Source: an uncultured Maribacter sp. | GTDB lineage: Bacteria > Bacteroidota > Bacteroidia > Flavobacteriales > Flavobacteriaceae | Direction of reading: 5' to 3' | Assembly: GCF_947496775.1 (NCBI RefSeq) | Contig: NZ_CANMDU010000004.1 | Location: 62,001 to 126,000 of the forward strand | DNA length: 64,000 nucleotides | Part shown: positions 18,332-27,067 of the stretch, in pieces | Layout: every line of letters starts with the position of its first letter | Position numbering within the stretch: the first letter of the stretch is position 1 | Notes under the pieces: generated by a model | The model's input: the letters and a program-made list of their open reading frames with translations, nothing else | Told to the model about the DNA's origin: nothing | Database searches by the model: none | Position numbers and translations under genes: made by a program

Positions 18332-20185
18332 TTAATTAGCTTCACTATAATGAATCTCTAACTTTAACTTCATATCTTCTGAAGAAGGGTGGTTTGCATA
18401 TAGTACTGTTCCTAAAGGACTAATTATAGAAGAAATAGGAAGCTCCTGATCAACGGCGTTAACTTTTGCCGTTAAAGCACCTGCTATATTAATATTTGGT
18501 GTAGTTGTTAATCCTAAGGTAACATTTGCAGAATCTCGTTGTATTATATTATTAATATGATCAGTAATTCGTATGGAGTACTTATCTCCAGAACTTGATT
18601 CTTCTAAAAAACCATCATGATTTAAATACTGTCCAAAAGGAGAATCTGTATCTGGCGAAAATTCATTGAATGCATTATACACCCCTTGATTAGTCTCCGT
18701 ATTAAACAAATATAACCTCGTCGGTTTTTCTTCGCTTATATTTCCGGATGCCGTTTCATCTACATAAAAAACTAACTTTGCTTCATTGATAATCCAATTA
18801 TTAGCTTTTATCTCATTAATTATTGATGTACTTATAGCCTGATCTGTACTAAACAAATTAATCTTACCATAAGTTCCTGAACCGCCTTTTATGTAAATTT
18901 TTTCCGCTTGCTCAGTAGCCGCTAGAGCATTTGTTATTTCCGTCGGATACTCCTCGTTAACAAAAGTATTTACGGCATTAGCTGTAAAACCACTCCCTAT
19001 AAAGGAAAAAGTGTAATCTTTTTTTCTTTTCTCATCAGGAGTATCATCTGAAGTATCCGATATAGTGCCATTTGTATTATAAAAAAGGTACTCATAAGTC
19101 ATCGTAATACTTGCTTTTGACAAATCTAAAAGCATCATTATATCATCCCCAGCATTTAATGACAAATGCAATCCTCTTATATACTCTTTAAAATTAGATT
19201 GATTCATCAACTCTGAACTACCCTCCTTATCAATAATATTATTCTGAAAAAAATCAGTATCTAAAGGAATTCGTATTCCAGGACTTAATTTTGCAAATGT
19301 TTTAGATTCATCTATATCATCTGTAGAAGCATCATCCTCTTGCGGAATAAGTATTTCTTTATCTTTAACAGTTTCCTGCACGCTTGCTAACTCTTCTAAT
19401 GCAAAAGAAGAATAATCTATATTAGAGTAGTATTTTTCTACCTCTGTAAAATTAGTTTGTGGATCATAATCTCTTAAATAAAATGTAGACCTTTTTACTG
19501 TTAAAGTAAAGGGCACATTTTTATTTCCATAAATACTATCTAAATCTATCTGTCTTGCAAAATTATTTTTTATTATTTCTTCTTTAGGATCCACATCATT
19601 TATTCCGTCTGAATCCGCATCAACACTTCCTGAGTCTAAAGGGTCTGTTCCCTGTTGTGTCTCCTGAATATTACTTACCCCATCTAAATCGCTATCATTA
19701 TCAGGATTTTCTTTATCCGCTTCTTCCAATTCATCTATAACCCCATCATTATCGGTATCCGACGTTAATGAATTAGTTAAATAAGGAATATACAAATACA
19801 CTTCTGTAACAGTTTCATTTTCATCAATAGTAGTAATTGCAGCATCTGCGTTATCTTTAGAATCTTCGTTATCTTGGCTTAGAATACCAAAAGATGGGTT
19901 TTCTGTAGATAACTGAATTTGAGACATTATCTGAGCTTCTGTTTTACCAAAAATAGGGTCAGAAAAATTTCCTAATTGATAAACACTTAACTTATTCGTT
20001 TGTACTGCGTCTATATCCGTGTTAAACGCAAAAACATCATATACCTCTGTTCCTGTAGAAAATGGTTGCCCACCGATTACACTATCACCTATAGTAGTTA
20101 ATTCTTCTTCGCATGAAGACAAAATCAATAAAACAAACAAAGAGCCCACCAAAGCAGGAAACCGCAATCTATGTAATAAATTCAT
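18332..20185 (-). CDS. DUF4270 lipoprotein with a thrombospondin-3-like acidic insert
   Basis: A 617-residue lipoprotein (signal peptide ending LILSSC, lipidated Cys25). It matches the Bacteroidota DUF4270 family by its N-terminal pattern: EEELTTIGDSVIGG, VYDVFAFNTDIDAVQTN, YQLGNFSDPIFGKTEAQI. Residues about 141-200 form an Asp-rich, calcium-binding-like stretch (DTDNDGVIDELEE, DSDLDGVSNIQETQQGTDP, DADSDGINDVDP) resembling thrombospondin type 3 repeats. The gene begins 5 nt after the GT5-like gene, so the two form an operon. The function of DUF4270 is unknown to me; an outer-membrane structural role is possible. Confidence 0.88.
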   Translation of the reverse strand: MNLLHRLRFPALVGSLFVLLILSSCEEELTTIGDSVIGGQPFSTGTEVYDVFAFNTDIDAVQTNKLSVYQLGNFSDPIFGKTEAQIMSQIQLSTENPSFGILSQDNEDSKDNADAAITTIDENETVTEVYLYIPYLTNSLTSDTDNDGVIDELEEADKENPDNDSDLDGVSNIQETQQGTDPLDSGSVDADSDGINDVDPKEEIIKNNFARQIDLDSIYGNKNVPFTLTVKRSTFYLRDYDPQTNFTEVEKYYSNIDYSSFALEELASVQETVKDKEILIPQEDDASTDDIDESKTFAKLSPGIRIPLDTDFFQNNIIDKEGSSELMNQSNFKEYIRGLHLSLNAGDDIMMLLDLSKASITMTYEYLFYNTNGTISDTSDDTPDEKRKKDYTFSFIGSGFTANAVNTFVNEEYPTEITNALAATEQAEKIYIKGGSGTYGKINLFSTDQAISTSIINEIKANNWIINEAKLVFYVDETASGNISEEKPTRLYLFNTETNQGVYNAFNEFSPDTDSPFGQYLNHDGFLEESSSGDKYSIRITDHINNIIQRDSANVTLGLTTTPNINIAGALTAKVNAVDQELPISSIISPLGTVLYANHPSSEDMKLKLEIHYSEAN

Positions 20186-20190
20186 TCAGA

Positions 20191-21000
20191 TTATTTTAAA
20201 ACTTCTGTGTCATAAAAATTAGCATAAGCTTCTTCAAACTCCTGAAGAGGTACAAATGGTAACACTGGTTTTTCTAGGTTGGATATATGGTTTTGTAAAT
20301 CTTCTGGAATTTCTTCCGCTGCTAAAATAACCGCATCAGAATAATCTACAGCTACCTTTAACAAATTATTATAATTAGGCTGCTTTAAAAAGCTAATATC
20401 TTCTTCTGGTACTCCGTCAAAAGCAATTTTAGAAACCATACCTTCATCTAACTCCCCATCAAAACCTTGTCCATAAACGGATGTAACTATTTTACTATCT
20501 GCAAACAATGGTTCATCAGCATAATATTTTTTTAAGTACAATGGTAATAAAGATGCCATCCATCCATGTACATGAATGATATCCGGAGTCCAATTTAATT
20601 TTTTAACCGTTTCGACAACACCTTTGGCAAAGAAAATAGCTCTTTGGTCGTTATCTGGAAAAAGATTACCATCTGTATCTGCAAATGTGGCTTTTCTTTT
20701 AAAATATTCTTCGTTATCAATAAAATATACCTGTATGCGTTCTTTTGGAATTGAAGCTACTTTGATTATTAATGGCATATCCATATCATTAATTACCAAG
20801 TTCATTCCAGAAAGTCTAATTACTTCATGTAATTGGTGTCTTCTTTCGTTAATATTTCCATACCTAGGCATAAAAATTCTAATTTGTCCACCATTGCTGT
20901 TAACCATTTTTGGTGTTTCATACGACATTAAGGAAACTTCATTCTGTGGGAGATAAGGGACTAACTCAGAAGAGACAAACAATACCTTTTTACCATTCAT
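20191..21000 (-). CDS. Single-domain glycogen/starch synthase-like (GT5 N-terminal) protein, probably non-catalytic
   Basis: Residues align with the N-terminal Rossmann domain of GT5 glycogen synthases: KKVLFVSSELVPYLP, then RIFMPRYGNI, DNDQRAIFFAKGVVE and DIIHVHGWMASLLPLYLKKYY. It ends there at about 269 residues, whereas glycogen synthase needs a second Rossmann domain of similar size. The ADP-glucose-binding KTGGL motif after SSExxP is also absent, replaced by PQNEVS. I start at the ATG at 21000 (MNGKKVLFVSSE); the 13-codon upstream extension looks like leader. It is co-transcribed with the DUF4270 gene and divergent from panC. Catalysis of glucan synthesis is unlikely; the real function is unknown. 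Confidence 0.88.
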   Translation of the reverse strand: MNGKKVLFVSSELVPYLPQNEVSLMSYETPKMVNSNGGQIRIFMPRYGNINERRHQLHEVIRLSGMNLVINDMDMPLIIKVASIPKERIQVYFIDNEEYFKRKATFADTDGNLFPDNDQRAIFFAKGVVETVKKLNWTPDIIHVHGWMASLLPLYLKKYYADEPLFADSKIVTSVYGQGFDGELDEGMVSKIAFDGVPEEDISFLKQPNYNNLLKVAVDYSDAVILAAEEIPEDLQNHISNLEKPVLPFVPLQEFEEAYANFYDTEVLK

Positions 21001-21075
21001 ATAGTAAATATTTTTATTTTTTTGTGAACGTAGGTGCAAAATTACAAAAATTATAGAGATTACAGGTATTTATAG

Positions 21076-21083
21076 TAAGTTTG
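21076..21083 (+). promoter_or_regulatory. Candidate -7 box (TAAGTTTG) for the panC operon
   Basis: An exact TANNTTTG match, 20 nt before the panC ATG, in the short divergent gap between panC and the GT5-like gene. Confidence 0.5.
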
Positions 21084-21103
21084 CTGCCTATTAAATTAAA
21101 CCT

Positions 21104-21949
21104 ATGTTGGTAATTACAACGAATACTGAATTAAATTCCTTCTTGGGAACAATAAAAAAGAAACTTAATTTAGGACTTGTTCCAACTATGGGAGCACTTC
21201 ACAGCGGTCATATTTCTCTAGTGAAGAAAGCTATAAACGAAAATGATTATGTAGTTGTTAGCATTTTTGTAAACCCAACGCAATTTAACAACAAAGAAGA
21301 TTTAGAAAAATATCCACAAAATCTAGATGAAGACATAAATCTTTTATATACCGTTTCTGATAAAATTATTATTTACGCCCCTCCGGTTTCAGAAGTGTAC
21401 CAAAACAAAATAGCCCCGAAAAAATTTAATTTTCAAGGCTTAGACTTGGTTATGGAAGGAGAGTTTAGAGATGATCACTTCGATGGAGTTGGCACCATTG
21501 TAGAAATGCTACTAAATCTTATAAAGCCAAATAATGCCTATTTTGGGGAAAAAGATTTTCAGCAATTACAGATAATAAAAAAACTAACCGAAATACAAAA
21601 TATTCCAGTTAACATAATTGGTTGCCCTATCGTAAGAGAACCTCATGGATTGGCAATGAGCTCTCGGAACGAAAGGCTGCCGTCGCAAATTAGAAAAGAG
21701 GCATCTATTATTTATAACACTTTAAAAGCTGCCAAAGAAAAATTTGGCACGAAAAGTGCAAAAGTAATTAAGGAATGGGTTATTAAAACAATTAATGATA
21801 ATCCTAATTTTAAAGTAGAATATATAGAAATTTCAGATGTGCAAACCTTACAACCTGTAATAAGAAAACAAAAAGGCAAAAAATACAGAGCTTTTATTGC
21901 TGCGTATACTGTCGATGTTAGACTTATAGATAATATTGCACTTAATTGA
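21104..21949 (+). CDS. panC: Pantothenate synthetase PanC
   Basis: A 281-residue enzyme joining pantoate and beta-alanine with ATP. VPTMGALHSGH (His33, His36) is the nucleotidyl-transferase HxGH motif; FVNPTQFNNKEDLEKYP, MEGEFRDDHFDGVGTIV and AMSSRNERL (KMSKS equivalent) are family signatures. It is the first gene of a plus-strand operon with panD 13 nt downstream. Confidence 0.98.
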   Translation: MLVITTNTELNSFLGTIKKKLNLGLVPTMGALHSGHISLVKKAINENDYVVVSIFVNPTQFNNKEDLEKYPQNLDEDINLLYTVSDKIIIYAPPVSEVYQNKIAPKKFNFQGLDLVMEGEFRDDHFDGVGTIVEMLLNLIKPNNAYFGEKDFQQLQIIKKLTEIQNIPVNIIGCPIVREPHGLAMSSRNERLPSQIRKEASIIYNTLKAAKEKFGTKSAKVIKEWVIKTINDNPNFKVEYIEISDVQTLQPVIRKQKGKKYRAFIAAYTVDVRLIDNIALN

Positions 21950-21962
21950 TTAATTTTGTCTT

Positions 21963-22313
21963 ATGCAAATAGAAGTTGTTAAATCCAAAATTCACCGTGT
22001 TAAAGTAACAGGTGCCGACTTAAATTATATTGGTAGTATTACTATTGATGAAGATTTAATGGACGCCGCTAATATTATTAGAGGTGAAAAAGTACAAATT
22101 GTAAACAATAATAATGGAGAGCGTTTAGAAACATACGCAATACCTGGTCCTAGAAAAAGTGGAGAAATTACTTTAAATGGAGCTGCATCTAGAAGAGTTG
22201 CTGTTGGTGATGTTTTAATCTTAATTACCTACGCAAGAATGGATATTGAAGAAGCAAAAACATTTAACCCATCTCTGGTTTTTCCCAATGAAGAAAACAA
22301 TCTCCTAATTTAA
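21963..22313 (+). CDS. panD: Aspartate 1-decarboxylase precursor PanD
   Basis: A 116-residue pyruvoyl enzyme making beta-alanine, the substrate of PanC. The self-cleavage site is Gly24-Ser25 (YIGSITID), the canonical position. [19 protein letters not shown] and [11 protein letters not shown] match the family. It lies between panC and a flippase-like gene, both within a few nucleotides. Confidence 0.98.
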   Translation: MQIEVVKSKIHRVKVTGADLNYIGSITIDEDLMDAANIIRGEKVQIVNNNNGERLETYAIPGPRKSGEITLNGAASRRVAVGDVLILITYARMDIEEAKTFNPSLVFPNEENNLLI

Positions 22314-22315
22314 TT

Positions 22316-23278
22316 TTGAACAGAAAATTAAAAAAAAATTTAAAAACAATACTTCCAATTGCACTGGGAGTATTTTTAATATGGTATTCATACAATGCCA
22401 CCTCTCCTGAAGATAGAACCCAAATAATTAAATATATTAAGGAGGCTGACGTATTTTGGGTTGGTCTATCTGTAATTATAGGAATTTTAAGCCATGTTTC
22501 TAGAGCCATCCGTTGGAACTACTTATTGGAGCCATTGGGGTATAAACCTAAGCTAACAAACAACGTACTCATAATCTTTTTATCTTATTTTGCCAATGCC
22601 CTTATAATTAGGTCTGGTGAAGTATTACGACCAACAGCTTTAGCCACTTATGAGAATGTTCCATTTGAAAAAGGTCTTGGGACTATCGTTACAGAAAGGA
22701 TTATTGATGTGGTAATGCTACTTTTTCTAATTTTAATAGCTTTCTTACTTCAAACCAAAATTATTCTTGAAATTCTAGAAGAAAATGGTATTGGTTTAGT
22801 TGGTTCTATTAGCATTCTTCTTATTGGTATTTTAGGTCTTTTTATTGCTATCAAAATTATTTCAAAATCTAAGTCTTCCGTAGCCCTAAAAATAAAAACC
22901 TTTTTAAAAGGAATTCAAGATGGGGTTCTTAGTATTTTTAAAATGAAACATAAATGGGCCTTTATTTTTCATACATTATTTATATGGTCTGCCTATATAG
23001 CTATGTTCTGGGTCATAAAATTTACCGTTTTAGAAACTATAGATCTTTCTATTAGTCAAATTTTAGTTGCCTTTATTGCTGGTGCCTTTGCCATGTCGGC
23101 CACCAATGGCGGTTTGGGATTATTTCCAATTGTCGTAAGCAAGGTCCTTGTCGTTTTTGGCATAAGCTCCATATCTGGAGATGCATATGGGTGGATAATG
23201 TGGATTGCACAAACATTAATGCTTGTAGTCTTTGGAACAATATCTTTTCTTGTATTACCGTTATTAAATCGAAAATAA
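22316..23278 (+). CDS. Lysylphosphatidylglycerol synthase TM-region/flippase-like membrane protein
   Basis: A 320-residue polytopic protein of the YbhN/UPF0104 type. It matches the membrane (flippase) half of MprF without the aminoacyl-transferase half: SHVSRAIRWNYLLEPLGYKP, IRSGEVLRPTALATYENVPFEKGLGTIVTERIIDVVML (in shorter pieces), and a C-terminal AMSATNGGLGLFP. It starts at a TTG codon 2 nt after the panD stop. There is no nearby ATG in frame, so translation is likely coupled. The substrate, a lipid or isoprenoid-linked molecule, is unknown. Confidence 0.87.
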   Translation: MNRKLKKNLKTILPIALGVFLIWYSYNATSPEDRTQIIKYIKEADVFWVGLSVIIGILSHVSRAIRWNYLLEPLGYKPKLTNNVLIIFLSYFANALIIRSGEVLRPTALATYENVPFEKGLGTIVTERIIDVVMLLFLILIAFLLQTKIILEILEENGIGLVGSISILLIGILGLFIAIKIISKSKSSVALKIKTFLKGIQDGVLSIFKMKHKWAFIFHTLFIWSAYIAMFWVIKFTVLETIDLSISQILVAFIAGAFAMSATNGGLGLFPIVVSKVLVVFGISSISGDAYGWIMWIAQTLMLVVFGTISFLVLPLLNRK

Positions 23279-23308
23279 ATACTTTTTCGAAGTACCAAAA
23301 CCAGTATA

Positions 23309-24451
23309 ATGAAACATTTTTTTGCAATTTTTGCACTTCTACTCTGCGTGGGTGTCAATGCCCAAGTAAAACAAGAAATATTTGAATCTTTTAAACTTCA
23401 AGAAAGACGAGATGTTTTGTATTATTTTCCCGAAGATTATGATACTGAAAAAAAATACCCAATTATAGTAGTACTTGATGCAGAGTATTTGTTTGATCAG
23501 GTAGTTGCAAATTCTAAATTCTACAGTAGATTTCATGGAATGCCACAAAGTATCATTGTAGGCATAAACCAAAGTGAAAATAGCATTAGATTTGATGACT
23601 GTGCTTTTGATCAAGAGAATGGTTTACCAACAGAGAAAGGAAAAAAATTCTTTGAATTTATAGGAATGGAATTAATACCGTACCTAGAAACCAGTTACTC
23701 TGCAGCTCCTTTTAAAATGATTGTAGGGTATGATATAACTGCCAATTTTGAAAACTTCTACTTATTCAAAGAAAAATCTTTATTCAATGCCTACGTAAGT
23801 ATATCGCCAACATTAGCTCCTGAAATGGAATCTAGAATCCCTACTCGTTTAGGCGCTATAGATCAAAAAATATTTTATCAAATTATTGTAGAAGCAGACA
23901 AAAGCAAAAACACTACAAAAATTTCTGCCTTAAATAAAGCTCTAAAAACCATAGAAAAAGAATCTCTTCATTATTTTTATGATGAATACCAGAACGCGGA
24001 TCATATCTCCATTGCTACATATGGTATAGGAAAAGCTTTTGATAATATTTTTGGGATGTTTAAACCCATTAGCACCAAAGAATATAAATCTAAAATACTA
24101 ACCTCTGAAGACCCAGTTTTCGATTATTTAAAGAACAAATATCAAGGAATTGAAGATTTATTTGGTTTCAAGAAAACTGTAGATTTAAATGACATAATGG
24201 CAATATATGCAGGAACACGTAAGAAAGAAGATTTTGAATCTTTAAAACCATTATCTGACTTATGTAAACGTGAATTCCCAAATACAATGCTAGGTTTTTA
24301 TTTTGAAGGAGAATATTATGAACAAATGGGAGAACCTAAAAAGGCATTACGAACTTTTGAAAAATCTTTTGGAATGGAAGAAATAGACTTCTTAACCAAA
24401 GAAATGGCTCTAGAAAAAATTGATGCTTTAAAAGCAGATTTTGGCTACTAA
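23309..24451 (+). CDS. Secreted alpha/beta-hydrolase (esterase-fold) protein with Ser-to-Asp at the nucleophile
   Basis: A 380-residue protein with a signal peptide (MKHFFAIFALLLCVGVNAQ). It has the Fes/esterase-D-like alpha/beta-hydrolase fold: KKYPIIVVLDAEYLFD and SIIVGINQ early, and a C-terminal His232 in NADHISIA. At the nucleophile elbow, where the family has GxSxGG, it reads IVGYDITANF, with Asp142 in the serine position and no glycines after it. Classical serine-esterase activity is therefore unlikely. The C-terminal 100 residues look helical and TPR-like (YYEQMGEPKKALRTFEKSF). It is the last gene of the panC operon, ending in a terminator before radA. Confidence 0.82.
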   Translation: MKHFFAIFALLLCVGVNAQVKQEIFESFKLQERRDVLYYFPEDYDTEKKYPIIVVLDAEYLFDQVVANSKFYSRFHGMPQSIIVGINQSENSIRFDDCAFDQENGLPTEKGKKFFEFIGMELIPYLETSYSAAPFKMIVGYDITANFENFYLFKEKSLFNAYVSISPTLAPEMESRIPTRLGAIDQKIFYQIIVEADKSKNTTKISALNKALKTIEKESLHYFYDEYQNADHISIATYGIGKAFDNIFGMFKPISTKEYKSKILTSEDPVFDYLKNKYQGIEDLFGFKKTVDLNDIMAIYAGTRKKEDFESLKPLSDLCKREFPNTMLGFYFEGEYYEQMGEPKKALRTFEKSFGMEEIDFLTKEMALEKIDALKADFGY

Positions 24452-24473
24452 AATAAAAAACAAATTACTTATT

Positions 24474-24517
24474 AAATGCAGCTTTGAACCTAAAAATTCG
24501 GAGCTGCATTTTTTTTT
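24474..24517 (+). terminator. Terminator after the panC-panD-flippase-hydrolase operon
   Basis: Arms AAATGCAGCT / AGCTGCATTT with an 18-nt loop, followed by a run of T. It separates the operon from radA. Confidence 0.85.
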
Positions 24518-24563
24518 AATTTAAACTTTAAACTACCTTTAGACCTAAACTCTAATTTAGGCA

Positions 24564-25925
24564 ATGGCTAAAACTAAGACTGCATATTTCTGTCAAAATT
24601 GTGGTACGCAATATGCAAAGTGGGTAGGACAATGTTCTGCTTGTAAAGAATGGAATACTGTTGTAGAAGAAGTAATTCAAAAAGAAGAAAAAAAAGATTG
24701 GAGAACACCTACTAATACTTCTAAAAGAATTGCAAAACCCTTACGGGTAAATGAAATTAGTACAGAAAAAGAAATACGTTTAAATACCTTTAATATAGAA
24801 TTCAATAGAGTTCTAGGTGGCGGACTTGTTCCTGGGTCACTTGTTCTCATAGGAGGAGAGCCAGGGGTTGGTAAAAGCACTTTGCTTTTGCAAATAGCGC
24901 TAAAATTACCTTATAAAACACTATACGTATCTGGCGAAGAAAGTCAGAAACAAATTAAAATGCGCGCAGACCGTATTAACCCTCAAAGCGAAAATTGTCT
25001 TATACTAACAGAAACTAAAACTCAAAATATATTCAAGCAAATTGAAGCTACAGAACCAGATATTGTAGTTATAGATTCTATACAAACCTTACATTCCGAT
25101 TATATTGAATCTGCCGCTGGAAGTATTTCTCAAATTAGAGAATGCACCACAGAACTTATAAAATTTGCTAAGGAAACCAATACCCCTGTTATTCTTATTG
25201 GTCATATTACTAAGGATGGTTCTATTGCAGGGCCTAAAATCTTAGAACATATGGTAGATACGGTGCTTCAATTTGAAGGCGACAGAAACTATGTATATCG
25301 CATTTTAAGATCTTTAAAAAATCGCTTTGGCTCCACTGCAGAGCTTGGTATTTATGAAATGCAAGGTAGTGGTCTAAGAGAAGTAAACAATCCGTCAGAA
25401 ATATTAATCTCTAAAAATGATGCTGGCTTAAGCGGTACCGCTATAGCCTCAACAGTAGAAGGTCTACGACCATTAATGATAGAAATTCAGGCTCTTGTAA
25501 GTACCGCAGTTTATGGAACACCACAACGTTCTACCACTGGTTATAATGCCAAGAGATTAAACATGCTCCTAGCTGTATTAGAAAAAAGAGCAGGCTTTAG
25601 ATTGGGAGCAAAAGACGTCTTCTTAAATATTACAGGGGGTATATCTGTAGATGACCCAGCTATTGATTTAGCAGTTATAGCAGCCATTCTTTCTAGCAAT
25701 GAGGATATTCCTGTGGAAAAAGAGATGTGTTTTGCAGCAGAAGTTGGCTTAGCAGGTGAAATAAGGCCCGTACAACGGGTAGATCAGCGTATTTTGGAGG
25801 CCGAAAAATTAGGTTTCACTTCGATATTTGTGTCTAAGAACAACAAAATTACGGTAAAAAAAACAGGAATTAACATCATCCTAGTTGCAAAAATAGAAGA
25901 TGTAGTTAACCATTTGTTTGGTTAG
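24564..25925 (+). CDS. radA: DNA repair protein RadA (Sms)
   Basis: A 453-residue RecA-like ATPase acting in branch migration during recombinational repair. It has a zinc finger (Cys10, Cys13, Cys24, Cys27), Walker A GGEPGVGKST (98-106, preceded by LVLIG), the RadA signature KNRFG (252-256) and a C-terminal Lon-like domain (DPAIDLAVIAAILSS, AEVGLAGEIRPV). Full length. The stop codon region overlaps a possible 32-codon ORF on the other strand. Confidence 0.98.
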   Translation: MAKTKTAYFCQNCGTQYAKWVGQCSACKEWNTVVEEVIQKEEKKDWRTPTNTSKRIAKPLRVNEISTEKEIRLNTFNIEFNRVLGGGLVPGSLVLIGGEPGVGKSTLLLQIALKLPYKTLYVSGEESQKQIKMRADRINPQSENCLILTETKTQNIFKQIEATEPDIVVIDSIQTLHSDYIESAAGSISQIRECTTELIKFAKETNTPVILIGHITKDGSIAGPKILEHMVDTVLQFEGDRNYVYRILRSLKNRFGSTAELGIYEMQGSGLREVNNPSEILISKNDAGLSGTAIASTVEGLRPLMIEIQALVSTAVYGTPQRSTTGYNAKRLNMLLAVLEKRAGFRLGAKDVFLNITGGISVDDPAIDLAVIAAILSSNEDIPVEKEMCFAAEVGLAGEIRPVQRVDQRILEAEKLGFTSIFVSKNNKITVKKTGINIILVAKIEDVVNHLFG

Positions 25926-26020
25926 TTTTTGCTATTAAACATCCTAGCCAAAACCATTAAAACTACTACTACTATTAGTATTAAAGCCAACTGCCATATT
26001 CCAACTTTTAGTGCAAACAT
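25922..26020 (-). CDS. Putative 32-residue single-pass membrane peptide
   Basis: The minus strand from the ATG at 26020 encodes MFALKVGIWQ, then a strongly hydrophobic run (LALILIVVVVLMVLA), then a basic tail RMFNSKN. It starts 9 nt after the stop of the aldo/keto reductase gene and its stop codon overlaps the end of radA by 4 nt. The clean amphipathic-hydrophobic-basic pattern and close spacing favour a real small membrane protein. There is no homology evidence. Confidence 0.5.
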   Translation of the reverse strand: MFALKVGIWQLALILIVVVVLMVLARMFNSKN

Positions 26021-26029
26021 ATTACAAAT

Positions 26030-27067
26030 TTAAGGTGCAGGATTAGGTATTTTATTATGTATTGCTTCAATTTCCTCTAGAATCTCATTAGTTAAAACAA
26101 CATCAATACTGTCCATATTTTCTTTTAACTGCTCCAAGCTCGTGGCCCCTATAATATTACTAGTTAAAAAAGGTCTTGTATTTACAAAAGCCAAAGCCAT
26201 TTGGGACAATGACAAATCGTTTTTTTTAGCCAAATTAAAATACGCTTCTGTTGCTTTAGATGCTGTTTCTCCAATATATCTATTATAGTTAGGAAATAAT
26301 GACAAACGAGAACCTTCTGGTCGTTTTCCTCCAATATATTTACCACTTAAAGCACCAAAACCCAAAGGAGAATACGCTAATAAGCCTATATTCTCTCTCA
26401 TGGATATTTCGGATAAGCCAACCTCAAATTGCCTATTTAATAAGCTATATGGGTTTTGAATCGTTATTGTTCGCGGTAAATTATGAACTTTATGTTCTTC
26501 TAGAAAGCGCATAGTCCCCCACGGCGTTTCATTAGATATACCTATTTGTCTTATTTTCCCTTGATTAATTAAATCTTGAAGCGTTTCAAGAACTTGATGA
26601 AAATTATCTTGCCAATGATCTTTTATATCTGGTGTAAATTGTCTTTGTCCAAAGTAATTAGTAGTTCTTTCTGGCCAGTGCAATTGGTATAAATCTAAAT
26701 AATCTGTTTTTAAACGAGATAAGCTTCCTTCTACAGCTTCTATAATTGCTTCTTTCGCAAAACCATTGGAACGAATAAATTTAGTATAATCCCCATTCCC
26801 TGCAATTTTAGTTCCTAATACTATCTTGTCTCTATTACCAGTTTCTTTAAACCAATTTCCAATTATTTTTTCTGTATGCGCATAACGGTCTTTATGTGCT
26901 GGCACAGGATACAACTCTGCGGTGTCAAAAAAATTAATGCCCTCCTCTTTGGCATAATTCATTTGATCAAAACCTTCTTTTTCAGTATTTTGCCTACCCC
27001 ACGTCATGGTTCCTAAGCAAATTTTACTTACTTCTATTTCTGTATTTGGAAGTTTCGTGTATTTCAT
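26030..27067 (-). CDS. Aldo/keto reductase (Tas-like)
   Basis: A 345-residue NADP(H)-dependent oxidoreductase. The catalytic tetrad is visible: Asp48 and Tyr53 (FFDTAELYPVP), Lys87 (LGTKIAG) and His130 (LDLYQLHWPER). ISNETPWGTMRF, YSPLGFGALSGKY and IIGATSLEQLKEN are typical of the Tas subfamily. The substrate is unknown. A -7 box lies 33 nt upstream. Confidence 0.94.
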   Translation of the reverse strand: MKYTKLPNTEIEVSKICLGTMTWGRQNTEKEGFDQMNYAKEEGINFFDTAELYPVPAHKDRYAHTEKIIGNWFKETGNRDKIVLGTKIAGNGDYTKFIRSNGFAKEAIIEAVEGSLSRLKTDYLDLYQLHWPERTTNYFGQRQFTPDIKDHWQDNFHQVLETLQDLINQGKIRQIGISNETPWGTMRFLEEHKVHNLPRTITIQNPYSLLNRQFEVGLSEISMRENIGLLAYSPLGFGALSGKYIGGKRPEGSRLSLFPNYNRYIGETASKATEAYFNLAKKNDLSLSQMALAFVNTRPFLTSNIIGATSLEQLKENMDSIDVVLTNEILEEIEAIHNKIPNPAP

